From Gammaproteobacteria bacterium (GTDB lineage: Bacteria > Pseudomonadota > Gammaproteobacteria > Chromatiales > Chromatiaceae), in assembly GCA_030621975.1 (NCBI GenBank), contig JAUXGQ010000044.1, positions 1 through 8,440 on the forward strand: a stretch of DNA of 8,440 nucleotides, in the 5' to 3' direction. The notes under the pieces are model-generated. The model was not told where the DNA came from. It did not search any database and was given only the letters and a program-made list of their open reading frames with translations. The stretch's first letter is position 1. Each line of letters opens with the position of its first letter. This document shows positions 1 to 6,367 of this stretch, one piece after another. The position numbers and the translations under genes were made by a program.

Positions 1-695
1 CCGGTCTGGTCTATCCGCAGCTGGAGGTTGTCGCAGATCTGCCCGATACCCAGCGGCGGGTACAGGAACTGATTCGCCAGTGTCCGCACGCGCCGCGACT
101 CGGTGCGCGAAAACGCTTCTTTGATGGCCACTCCCAAAGACAGGCCCTTGATTCGCTTGGCGACCCATTCCTTGGCGATCCTGTCGCAAGGCACACCCCA
201 GACCTTCTCGCTGTATTCTTTGAAAAACAGCTCGAACAAAGAGCGCCCGAAGTGTCGAACGACCCAGTCTTCGAGCGAGATGATCGGGGTCTTTGTGAAG
301 TGCTTGCGTATCTGCTCCCACAGATAGTCCGCGACCACCCTGATTGACCTGCGCAGACCGAGCCGGGAGAGGGCGTTACGGGCAGATAGGGGGTAGTCAT
401 AGAACTTGCCGTCCAACAGGACCTTGCTCGAGCGCTCGACCACCAGCAGATCACCACCGAGAATCCCCCTGATCAGTGCCTCCAGTCGCTTATTGTCGGT
501 GAGGAACCGGTGCCCGCCCAGGTCGAATCTGAATCCTTGGTGCTCGATGGTCTTGGCGAGACCGCCGACGCGCGCCTGGCGCTCGATAACGAGCACATTG
601 CTGCCGGATTCGGACAGGACATGGCCTGCCGACAGCCCCGAGGGCCCGCCACCGAGGATCACCACGTCCTTGAACTGTCTATTCAGAACATCCAT
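1..695 (-). CDS. FAD-dependent oxidoreductase, UDP-galactopyranose mutase/protoporphyrinogen-oxidase-like, 3' end cut off by the window edge
   Basis: The frame is open from the ATG at 695 to base 1 with no stop, giving the first 231 residues of a protein that probably runs to 400-500. It opens with a Rossmann FAD-binding motif (GGGPSGLSAG, residues 15-24), an acidic ribose-binding position at E38 and the VGGLAKT segment (43-49). It continues with GGHRF (60-64), KFYDYPL (97-103), LEDWVVRHFG (141-150) and EKVWGVPCDRIAKEW (163-177). This order is typical of the FAD/NAD(P)-binding amino-oxidase-like clade often annotated as protoporphyrinogen oxidase or UDP-galactopyranose mutase-like and frequently found in polysaccharide gene clusters. 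The substrate cannot be read from the sequence. A weak ribosome site (GAGG) lies 13 bases before the ATG. It is the last gene of the minus-strand run, 161 bases after the second small membrane gene, so it may have its own promoter. Confidence 0.88.
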   Translation of the reverse strand, partial: MDVLNRQFKDVVILGGGPSGLSAGHVLSESGSNVLVIERQARVGGLAKTIEHQGFRFDLGGHRFLTDNKRLEALIRGILGGDLLVVERSSKVLLDGKFYDYPLSARNALSRLGLRRSIRVVADYLWEQIRKHFTKTPIISLEDWVVRHFGRSLFELFFKEYSEKVWGVPCDRIAKEWVAKRIKGLSLGVAIKEAFSRTESRRVRTLANQFLYPPLGIGQICDNLQLRIDQT

Positions 696-856
696 AGCAG
701 CATATACGCCTCGCCCCACGCATCGTGCTTTATTCCGAGGCGCCGATGTGCCGGACTCCTGGACATGGCGCCGGCCGGACCAGCCCCACGGGTCCCCGCA
801 CGGGGCGCCTTTCTCTCTGGAACCAGCAACAGGCGGAGCAATGGTTTCACGTCTGG

Positions 857-1090
857 CTACTCATCGAGCAGGGATCTGTAATAATCCTCCTCCTCGACGG
901 AAATGCCTTCAATCTTATCGGCCGGCGCCGTGGCGCCGTAGGAACCGGTTTCCACCGCGCCGAAATAGCCCGGTTCCACTCCTGTCTGCGCCGAGATCGC
1001 ATAACCCAGCAAAAAGGCCACGACAAACCCTCCGACGGTTATCGCTGATCGCAAATAAATGTTTTCCAATTTCTTGGTCCCCTGTCTCAT
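857..1090 (-). CDS. Small single-pass membrane protein, 77 aa, unknown function (sulfur-module small protein 2)
   Basis: No family is recognised. A basic N-terminus (MRQGTKK) is followed by one hydrophobic segment at about residues 13-33 containing AFLLGYAI. A Gly/Ala-rich linker with PAD (56-58) comes next, then an acidic C-terminal tail (EEEDYYRSLLDE). By the positive-inside rule the N-terminus should be cytoplasmic and the tail periplasmic. The layout matches the neighbouring 65-aa protein: FLxGY motif, a linker of 25 or so residues, PAD, nine residues, ED, then a leucine-containing end. This suggests ancient duplication or a shared partner. The ATG is preceded at nine bases by GGTGAG, a moderate ribosome site, and overlaps by ATGA the stop of a four-codon mini-frame. 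The gene lies 86 bases after the 65-aa gene on the same strand, within the YeeE/YedE–TusA cluster. An anchoring or modulating role for the transporter is only inferred. Confidence 0.72.
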   Translation of the reverse strand: MRQGTKKLENIYLRSAITVGGFVVAFLLGYAISAQTGVEPGYFGAVETGSYGATAPADKIEGISVEEEDYYRSLLDE

Positions 1091-1126
1091 TCCAGCATAC
1101 TCACCGGCGCATATTCACCAGCGCAT
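1087..1126 (-). repeat. 14-nt tandem repeat in the leader of the 77-aa gene, containing three ATG-x-x-TGA mini-frames
   Basis: On the minus strand, ATGCGCTGGTGAAT (1126-1113) is followed directly by ATGCGCCGGTGAGT (1112-1099), which differs at two positions. A more diverged third unit begins at the ATG at 1098. Each unit starts ATG, two codons, TGA (MRW, MRR, MLE). The third TGA overlaps the gene's ATG as ATGA. Each unit also carries GGTGA, or a relative of it, as a possible ribosome site. Confidence 0.55.
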
Positions 1127-1134
1127 CGGTTGGG

Positions 1135-1155
1135 CTCCGGGCGCGCCGCCCGGGG
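1135..1155. other. GC-rich hairpin between the two small membrane-protein genes
   Basis: CCGGGC (1137-1142) pairs with GCCCGG (1148-1153) around the loop GCGCC, and one G·T pair and one C-G pair extend it outwards. No T-run follows on the minus strand, so an intrinsic terminator is unlikely. It could slow RNA decay or attenuate transcription between the 65-aa and 77-aa genes. Confidence 0.45.
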
Positions 1156-1176
1156 TCGCTTTGGCCAACGCAGCGC

Positions 1177-1374
1177 TCACTTCATGAGATTCTGCAGGTC
1201 CTCGAACTGCTGCTCCATCGCAGCTTCGACATCGGCGGGTTCCTCAACCGCCGCCGCGCCGCCGTGACCCATAGCCAGGAGCCCGACCTCTTGCACCGGT
1301 GGTACACCGTAGCCTATGAGGAAACCCATAAACGCGGCGGTCACCGCAAATACAACCCACAGATCACTCTTCAT
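1177..1374 (-). CDS. Small single-pass membrane protein, 65 aa, unknown function (sulfur-module small protein 1)
   Basis: No family is recognised. After MKSDLW there is one hydrophobic helix at about residues 6-24 containing GFLIGYGV. A Gly/Ala linker with a GHGG stretch (36-39) follows, then PAD (46-48) and an acidic, Gln-rich probable helix (VEAAMEQQFEDLQNLMK). It resembles the 77-aa protein encoded next to it in helix motif, PAD linker and ED spacing. The ribosome site is good: AAGGGGG lies four bases before the ATG. It lies 109 bases after the TusA-like gene on the same strand, with a hairpin in the gap. Short length, good start signal and context make it a probable real gene. A role as an accessory subunit of the transporter or docking site for the sulfurtransferase is inference only. 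Confidence 0.75.
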   Translation of the reverse strand: MKSDLWVVFAVTAAFMGFLIGYGVPPVQEVGLLAMGHGGAAAVEEPADVEAAMEQQFEDLQNLMK

Positions 1375-1446
1375 AACGCCCCCTTTCTCGTCAGTTTATC
1401 CATCGGACGACGCCCATGGTTTATTCCATCGCGCATGACGCAACAC

Positions 1447-1464
1447 GCCCGTCCGATGACGGGC
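1447..1464. other. Perfect 7-bp hairpin after the TusA-like gene
   Basis: GCCCGTC (1447-1453) pairs with GACGGGC (1458-1464) around the loop CGAT, 19 bases past the end of the sulfurtransferase gene. The minus-strand sequence after it is GTGTTGCG, not a clean T-run. It may act as a weak terminator or a processing/stabilising stem that sets different levels for the transporter pair and the small proteins. Confidence 0.5.
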
Positions 1465-1483
1465 ATGAAACATACACGCGGGA

Positions 1484-1735
1484 CTAGGACTTCTCGATAT
1501 GCCATTCGTACTGGCCGCTCTCCAGCAACTTTTCCACCAGCGTGTTGCCGTCATTCTCTATCATCTGTTCAATAGATTCGCCGGATGATGGATTGTCGAA
1601 AACCAGCTCCAGGATGTCGCCCGTTGCCAGCTTCTCCAATGCCTTCTTGGTGTAGATCTGCGGATGCGGACACACATAGCCGTTGACGTTCAGGCGATAA
1701 CGCCCCTCGCCGGTTTTCTCAAATTTCATACCCAT
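1484..1735 (-). CDS. TusA-family sulfurtransferase (sulfur carrier, TsuB/YeeD-like), 83 aa
   Basis: This is a small soluble cytoplasmic protein of normal TusA length. After a short beta strand comes the family signature NGYVCPHPQ, with the CPxP cysteine at C22, which carries the persulfide in characterised members. KKALEKLATGDILELVFDNPSSGESIEQMI follows the usual TusA helix-strand-helix plan, and the protein ends with a last strand (YEWHIEKS). It sits 32 bases after the YeeE/YedE transporter. Such pairs are known for thiosulfate uptake (TsuA with TsuB) and for YeeE-YeeD, so it probably takes the sulfur delivered by the transporter, or is needed for transport. It could instead feed a cytoplasmic sulfur-oxidation pathway; no such genes are in view. 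The start at 1735 has only a weak AGGT ribosome site, and M3 (1729) is possible. Translational coupling to the transporter is plausible. Confidence 0.93.
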   Translation of the reverse strand: MGMKFEKTGEGRYRLNVNGYVCPHPQIYTKKALEKLATGDILELVFDNPSSGESIEQMIENDGNTLVEKLLESGQYEWHIEKS

Positions 1736-1767
1736 TTTTGATACCTGTATAGTTAGTTCAGACTAAG

Positions 1768-3258
1768 TTACAAACCGCACGATTCCATTTCTTTGGCAAG
1801 CTTTCTCTCTGTCCACCAGTTGAAGAATTGGACACCCAGATAGGCCCCGCCCGCCATTCCCAGGCCGAACAGCCATCCCGAGCAGTCTCCATTGGCTACG
1901 CGCACGAAGAAGGCGCCCACGTTGCACCCGAGTCCGAGCCTGGCGCCGATACCCATGAAAAACCCGCCGATGACTGACCACATGGCGGTCTCCCAGGTCG
2001 GCTTCTTGAACTTGAACTCGTTATGGTAGAGCGCGATGATCGCCGCGCCACCGATCAGCGCGAACGACATCCAGTCGGCGGGATTGATCGCCGGGTTCGG
2101 AATTCCGTTCACGAATCCAAAATAGATGTTGTCGAGGTTCTCAATACCCATCTTCTGCAGCGTCCAGCCGACCCATTGCGCCTCCTGGGTCGTCACGTAC
2201 CAGTAGCCCGGGTCGAAGACCGTGCCCTGGACGGACAGACCGAAGTCAAAGCCGATACGCTCCAGCATCACTCCGGCATTCTTGAAGCCGAACTTGACGC
2301 GCAACCCTTGGATCACCAACATTTGCAGCGCACAGGCGATGCCCAGGATGAGCCCGGCCGTGGCGGTTCGCTTGTTGGCGATGATCATCGACCAGTAGCC
2401 GGCCAGTTCACCCATGAGGCCCGAGACGTCCTTGCCCGCTTTCTGCTGCTTCTTGCGGTATCCCTTGCGCCAGTACAGGGCGTAGACCAGAGCCAGCAGC
2501 AGGGCCGCGGGCAGGAGGATGCCCACCAACAGGTTGCCCACGAAGGCGCCCAAGACCGATTCGTTCGTCATGCCGAGCAGGTCCGCATAGGTCACCGCCG
2601 GTTTATTCCAGACATAGCCGGCGAGATACTGGTCGACCCAGCCGTCGGTCACAGTAATCGACGCGGGCAGGCCCTTCTCCAATGCCGATTGCGTCCAGGC
2701 CTCCGGCACGAAATTGTTGGTCCATCCGCCCACGTCGGCAAACAGCGCCTGGGTGAGGCTGAGGGATAGAATCACGATGAGGGCGTTCATATTGCCCTCG
2801 CCGGTCTTGTACAGAGAACTCGAGGCACAGCCGCCGGCGATGACCATTCCGATACCGAAGATCGCACCGGCGATGATCGCATGGCTGCTGACCGGCGCCG
2901 CGTGGAAGGTGCTCAGCCCCGCCGCCGTAATCGGTGCGGAGACTGCCCCGAAAAGCAGTGTTGCGATCACGATCCCGACCAGCATCCTCGGGACTCTGAT
3001 GGCAAACAGATCCCGGAATGCCGACGAGAAGCAGAACTTCCCATACTGCAGGCACATGCCGTAGATCAGGCCGAACCACAGGTATACCGAGAGATAAATG
3101 TAATACTCGTTGTAGATAAAGGTTGCAATGCTGGTGAACGCGAAGAACCCCAACAGCCCCAAGGCCCAGCGCCTCTTTTTTCTCTTTTCCGCATCCTCCA
3201 GCGCCGCCTTGTCCATTACAAGATCGGCGGTTGCGACACCTGTTACTTGTTGTTGCAT
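1768..3258 (-). CDS. YeeE/YedE-family sulfur-species (thiosulfate-type) transporter, 496 aa
   Basis: This is an inner-membrane protein with about ten or more hydrophobic segments and two Sulf_transp (YeeE/YedE) repeats. Repeat one shows GMCLQYGKFCFSSAFRDLF (residues 67-85) and AGGCASSSLYKTGEGN (141-156). Repeat two ends with GARLGLGCNVGAFF (438-451) and a Gly-rich last helix. The motif cysteines C76, C144 and C445 are the likely equivalents of those essential for thiosulfate relay in the characterised transporter TsuA; this correspondence is inferred from motif context. At 496 residues it is longer than the usual 350-400, with hydrophilic stretches at about 175-235 and 320-395 that may form extra periplasmic or cytoplasmic regions. 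The start is secure: GGAGG lies eight bases before the ATG. It follows the glycosyltransferase by 47 bases and precedes the TusA-like gene by 32. Thiosulfate is the most likely cargo; other reduced sulfur or selenium species are possible. Confidence 0.93.
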   Translation of the reverse strand: MQQQVTGVATADLVMDKAALEDAEKRKKRRWALGLLGFFAFTSIATFIYNEYYIYLSVYLWFGLIYGMCLQYGKFCFSSAFRDLFAIRVPRMLVGIVIATLLFGAVSAPITAAGLSTFHAAPVSSHAIIAGAIFGIGMVIAGGCASSSLYKTGEGNMNALIVILSLSLTQALFADVGGWTNNFVPEAWTQSALEKGLPASITVTDGWVDQYLAGYVWNKPAVTYADLLGMTNESVLGAFVGNLLVGILLPAALLLALVYALYWRKGYRKKQQKAGKDVSGLMGELAGYWSMIIANKRTATAGLILGIACALQMLVIQGLRVKFGFKNAGVMLERIGFDFGLSVQGTVFDPGYWYVTTQEAQWVGWTLQKMGIENLDNIYFGFVNGIPNPAINPADWMSFALIGGAAIIALYHNEFKFKKPTWETAMWSVIGGFFMGIGARLGLGCNVGAFFVRVANGDCSGWLFGLGMAGGAYLGVQFFNWWTERKLAKEMESCGL

Positions 3259-3305
3259 CGACTGTTCCTCCCAACCCTCGTTATTGCGTGTGACGAAATC
3301 CGGGT

Positions 3306-5180
3306 CTATGCCCGAAGATAGATCTTAACGATTGTCCTGAACCTGAATACACCGCTCGTATCAGCGAATTCCCTTTGCATGCGGTAGCCGTCGATCCGCT
3401 TCGCCAGATAGTCCGGGATTGGCTGATCCGCTTCGCTCTGGATAACCACGATGGCCGGCGCGGCGCGGGCGCTGTCCGCGGGCGGTAGATAGCGCGATAG
3501 ATACGCTGGGCTGAGCACCTCCCAGGTCCATCGCCAGGGCAGCTCGGCAATTGCCTGTGTCGTAGGCGCGGCGCCTCCGTCCACGTGGTAGACGAGCCGC
3601 TGGTCGGTGAATAAATCCAGCAGTAGCGCCGCCACCGCGGGATTCACCGAGGACGACGTCTGGGAAAGCACATGGACTTCAGTCGTACCCGCGTGGATCG
3701 AGTCGAGGTACTCGCCGGCCTGCTTGATATTGTTTGCGCTGGTGCTCTGGAGGAAAGGCAGATAGCCGAGCGCAACGATCAACACGGCGGTGACGACCGC
3801 GCTGGCGGCGATGAATTTTTGGTACTGGATACCCTTTATGGCTTCCAGCCCGTAGGCGGCCATCAGCGCCAGCATGGGCAACACCACCAGCATGTAGCGG
3901 ATCCGCCGCAGGTCCGTAACCATCACGACCAGCAACATCCAACCGATGATCGCGTATTTTGCGTCTTTCCTCTTTACGGCGAGGTACAAAGAGAGCAAGG
4001 CCGCAATGGTTACGAACGGGTGGACCTGGAAAAAGAATGTGGACAACAGGGATTCCCCCCAACGTCCGAGAGCGGGTACCTGAAAGCTGCGCAGCAGACC
4101 GATCTGCTCGGCGACGACGTCGAACTTCGCGTACAGGAAGACGCCCATGAGCACCAGCACACCCGCCGTTACTGCCGCCGCACGCAGGAAAACGACCTTC
4201 CAACCCAGTCGGGCATAGGCCAGGACGATGATGAGGGCAACGCTGAGCATCAACCAGTTCGAATACTTCGCCAACATTGCCAGGGTTATCGCCACGGAGG
4301 CCATTACGCAGAGTAGCGCGCCGCCGCGGGCGATGGCTGCAATGGTCGCGAACACGGCCAGCGTCAGACAAAACATCGACATCACATCGACCATCATCAG
4401 TGGCACCTGAGCCAGGAGATAGGGCATGCCCAGCAGCAGTATGCCGGCATACAGGCCGAGGTCTCTGCACCATAATGTCTTGCCGATGAGGTAGGTCAGC
4501 ACCACCGTGCCCGAGAACAGAAGGCTCGTGAAAACCTGCACGGCGATGCGGCTTTCGCCGAAGACCTGGAAGATCACCCCGTGGATGAGCGGGGCCAGCG
4601 GCAAGTCCGTCCATGCCGGGATGTCGTTGCCCCACGCCGCCAGGAAATATTCAATCCCGTGGATTTCGACGTACTTGGCCTGCATGAAGTGGCGTGCGGC
4701 GTCAACGATGACCTCCGGTTCCTGCCACAGTCCCGCCGTGATGAGAAACGATACCGCAAAGAGCAATGGCGCCGAGCCCTGGCCGCGCCAAGATAGCCTC
4801 GAAATCCCGTATGCCAGCGCAACACCGGCCACCAGCATCAGGAAAAATGCGAACGGGGCGATGCCGTCAAAGACCCACCACCAGCTGGTAAGACGATTGT
4901 CGTCCAGGGCGCGCAGGTTGTATAGGCCAAGCGACGTCGCCAGCGCGCACAGCGCAATCAGCACCACCCAAAGGGGGTCTTCCTTCCGCCTCAACCCAAG
5001 CCGCCCGCAGACGATTCCCAGCGCATCGGCGAATGCGCCGAACCAAGGGCGTCGCCAGGCCGGTGTCGCTCCTGGCGCCACCGGACCGCAAGGTTGCGCG
5101 TCCTCGCCAGCCCGGGCGGCTGGCGCGAAAGGCCGTCGCTGTCTCGTGCGCGCACCGAGAACTATCAGGTTCATTATCAT
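3306..5180 (-). CDS. GT-C superfamily membrane glycosyltransferase (ArnT/PMT, GT39/GT83-like), 624 aa
   Basis: The protein has a Pro/Arg/Ala-rich N-terminal stretch (11-65), about eleven to thirteen membrane helices (about 70 to 475) and a soluble C-terminal domain (about 480-624), presumably periplasmic. Features of the dolichyl/undecaprenyl-phosphate-sugar-dependent family include an acidic loop after an early helix (QEPEVIVDAARHF, 153-165), IPAWTDLPLAPLIHG (187-201), matching the KPPL-type segment of ArnT, and QVPLMMVDVMSMF (258-270). It would transfer a sugar from a polyprenyl-phosphate donor to a lipid, glycan or protein at the outer face of the inner membrane; donor and acceptor are unknown. 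The start is uncertain: ATGs at 5180 and 5174 both lack a good ribosome site. A MITE inserted 14 bases upstream may have removed the original start signals. The next internal Met is at residue 114, so a much later start is unlikely. It may be read through into the transporter gene 47 bases downstream. Confidence 0.88.
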   Translation of the reverse strand: MIMNLIVLGARTRQRRPFAPAARAGEDAQPCGPVAPGATPAWRRPWFGAFADALGIVCGRLGLRRKEDPLWVVLIALCALATSLGLYNLRALDDNRLTSWWWVFDGIAPFAFFLMLVAGVALAYGISRLSWRGQGSAPLLFAVSFLITAGLWQEPEVIVDAARHFMQAKYVEIHGIEYFLAAWGNDIPAWTDLPLAPLIHGVIFQVFGESRIAVQVFTSLLFSGTVVLTYLIGKTLWCRDLGLYAGILLLGMPYLLAQVPLMMVDVMSMFCLTLAVFATIAAIARGGALLCVMASVAITLAMLAKYSNWLMLSVALIIVLAYARLGWKVVFLRAAAVTAGVLVLMGVFLYAKFDVVAEQIGLLRSFQVPALGRWGESLLSTFFFQVHPFVTIAALLSLYLAVKRKDAKYAIIGWMLLVVMVTDLRRIRYMLVVLPMLALMAAYGLEAIKGIQYQKFIAASAVVTAVLIVALGYLPFLQSTSANNIKQAGEYLDSIHAGTTEVHVLSQTSSSVNPAVAALLLDLFTDQRLVYHVDGGAAPTTQAIAELPWRWTWEVLSPAYLSRYLPPADSARAAPAIVVIQSEADQPIPDYLAKRIDGYRMQREFADTSGVFRFRTIVKIYLRA

Positions 5181-5193
5181 TCAATCCGGCTGG

Positions 5194-5351
5194 GAGCCTG
5201 TCCGAGAATAGAAGCCGTAGCGAGAGGAAGCCATTTTGAGTCAGATTTTTCGATTAAATGAGGCGAATATTGGGCATATTTAACGATTTTAATCGGAAAA
5301 TCTGGCCGAAATGGCTTTTCCGCAGTAGGTTCTCTATTCTCGGACAGGCTC
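5194..5351. mobile_element. MITE, copy 1 (158 bp, palindromic, 18-bp terminal inverted repeats)
   Basis: Both ends carry a perfect terminal inverted repeat, GAGCCTGTCCGAGAATAG, at 5194-5211 and, inverted, at 5334-5351. The inner halves are also imperfect inverted repeats (AAGCCATTTTGAGTCAGATT against AAGCCATTTCGGCCAGATT), so the whole unit could fold into one long hairpin. The flanks are CTGG on the left and CTAG on the right, consistent with a 4-bp CTAG target duplication with one change, as made by some IS5-group elements. It carries no transposase and no plausible gene. A second copy lies inverted at 8278-8436. It sits directly upstream of the glycosyltransferase start. Confidence 0.9.
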
Positions 5352-5429
5352 CTAGCTATTCGCACTCCTCTCGCCTTGCTGGACGGGCATCTCGACGCCC
5401 CAAAATGTGAATTAATTTCTACGCGAGCC

Positions 5430-5951
5430 CTAAACAGAAAAATCGCCGGGAGGCAGACCAAGTATGTTCAACATGATCTCGTGCACTTCACCCCAGGCGT
5501 TCGGTTTGAAAACATCCACATCCAATCGTTGAAGCTGTCCTTTGCGTTCCGCCTCAGCGAGCTGGGGGGAAAGTTTCATGTCTTCATCCTTGAGCGCGAA
5601 CACCACGGCGCCGGGAAACTCGCTTGCCAGCTGGGCGGCGATTTCCGGAGGTCCGACCACCAGTACACCGACCTTGGAGTCATTGGCCGCGACCTCGAAA
5701 TCTTCCGCCATGATGCCTATGAAATCGCCGCTGTACTCCGTGGAAACCAGCACTTTGTCCTCGGCGTGCGCCATGTGGTACTCGCCGGATGAGATGACCT
5801 TGTATTCTGCATCGGTCAGCGGGCGGCCGGTCGTAAACCAGCGCGGGCGGAGAAAACCGTCTTTAACCAGCATGCGGCGCGGCGCGCTGCGGCTGCCTGT
5901 CCACACAGTCCCGGTTACACAGACGATCATTTTGGTACTGGCTATACTCAT
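5430..5951 (-). CDS. Guanylate-kinase-like protein with a degenerate P-loop, 173 aa
   Basis: The sequence follows the order of the guanylate kinase fold: a first strand (KMIVCVTG), FTTGRPLTDAEY (39-50) like the TTRxPRPGE…Y GMP-binding region, EYHMAHAEDKVLVSTEY (57-73), then GDFIGIM in place of the G-N-x-Y-G-T segment, VGVLVVGPPEIAAQL (94-108) matching the strand that usually reads VLLEIDVQGA, and FPGAVVFAL (112-120). The Walker A loop is not canonical: GTVWTGSR (14-21) has Ser and Arg where Gly-x4-Gly-Lys-Ser/Thr is expected. Normal ATP-dependent GMP kinase activity is therefore doubtful, and a binding or regulatory protein is possible. The frame is intact, so this is not an obvious pseudogene. 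The start at 5951 is chosen because GAGG lies seven bases upstream and the family similarity begins there. The frame stays open to 6140, but that extension shows no matching motif. A possible TATAAT promoter lies upstream. Family assignment is by eye. Confidence 0.7.
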   Translation of the reverse strand: MSIASTKMIVCVTGTVWTGSRSAPRRMLVKDGFLRPRWFTTGRPLTDAEYKVISSGEYHMAHAEDKVLVSTEYSGDFIGIMAEDFEVAANDSKVGVLVVGPPEIAAQLASEFPGAVVFALKDEDMKLSPQLAEAERKGQLQRLDVDVFKPNAWGEVHEIMLNILGLPPGDFSV

Positions 5952-5993
5952 GCGGTTTCCTCGGAGTACCCCTATCAGCACATGGAGGTTGTC

Positions 5994-5999
5994 ATTATA
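5994..5999 (-). promoter_or_regulatory. Possible -10 box (TATAAT) for the guanylate-kinase-like gene
   Basis: The minus strand reads TATAAT here, 42 bases before the chosen start at 5951. The best -35 candidate is TTGGGG at a spacing of about 20, which is poor, so either an activator is needed or the match is chance. Confidence 0.35.
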
Positions 6000-6055
6000 A
6001 CGCCATACTACGAATCTAGCCCCAACGCCCTTGCCATCTTCGATGACCACCGGCA

Positions 6056-6098
6056 GTAGGAGCCGGCTCGCCGGTGCGATAGACGGCGGGTTTCCGCC
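6056..6098. repeat. REP-like element: GTAG followed by two GC-rich hairpins
   Basis: GTAGGAGCCGGCTCGCCGG looks like the GTAG-plus-imperfect-palindrome form of REP sequences (stem CCGGC/GCCGG). A second hairpin follows, GGCGG (6085-6089) with CCGCC (6094-6098). Only this copy is seen, so assignment to a REP family rests on form alone. Confidence 0.35.
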
Positions 6099-6367
6099 AG
6101 TGAGGTCTGCCCAGTATAGGGGCCGCCGCGGATAGCACAAGCACTGTGCTCCACCCTATGCAGAGTTTTCGGCGGGCGTACCGGACCAAAAGATCGAGCC
6201 TCAAAACCTTTGCACAGAAATACGGCCTTCCAGTCGTCGCACGCGGTTTGGACGGTTGGGAATCTATGAACTAAGCGGAATTTCCATAAAGTTCCCGGCA
6301 CTCCCGTCGATATTCGGGTCGATAGATTTTATTTTTTCAAAATTGCATTTCCGACCATAGGTGCACT

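Larger units (their letters stand above)
5952..6367. other. Divergent intergenic region with no convincing gene
   Basis: This 416-base gap separates the leftward guanylate-kinase-like gene from the rightward lipoprotein gene, so both promoters should lie here. It holds a possible TATAAT box for the leftward gene, a REP-like hairpin pair (6056-6098), a short palindrome GGAATTTCC and an AT-rich stretch (6325-6350) before the lipoprotein start. Open frames within it have no recognisable motif or ribosome site. Confidence 0.6.

Noticed and set aside
11..457. A 148-codon minus-strand open frame
   Set aside because: It lies in a different frame inside the FAD oxidoreductase gene, whose frame carries clear FAD-binding motifs; the 148-codon product is Ser/Arg/Cys-rich and has no motif.
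406..1575. A 389-codon plus-strand open frame
   Set aside because: It runs antisense across four genes and their gaps, and its product is Pro/Arg/Ser-rich as expected from the non-coding strand of GC-rich genes.
2023..2769. A 248-codon plus-strand open frame
   Set aside because: It is fully antisense to the YeeE/YedE transporter and its Asp/Arg/His/Gln-rich composition is typical of a shadow frame.
3679..4635. A 318-codon minus-strand open frame
   Set aside because: It is a frame-shifted shadow of the glycosyltransferase, which has recognisable membrane helices and family motifs in its own frame.
5177..5461. A 94-codon minus-strand open frame across the first MITE
   Set aside because: It is made mostly of MITE sequence and has no ribosome site.
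5952..6140. N-terminal extension of the guanylate-kinase-like protein
   Set aside because: The frame is open, but there is no family similarity, and a good GAGG site supports the start at 5951.
6008..6301. A 97-codon minus-strand open frame in the divergent gap
   Set aside because: It has low protein-like quality, no ribosome site and no motif, and it crosses the REP-like hairpins.
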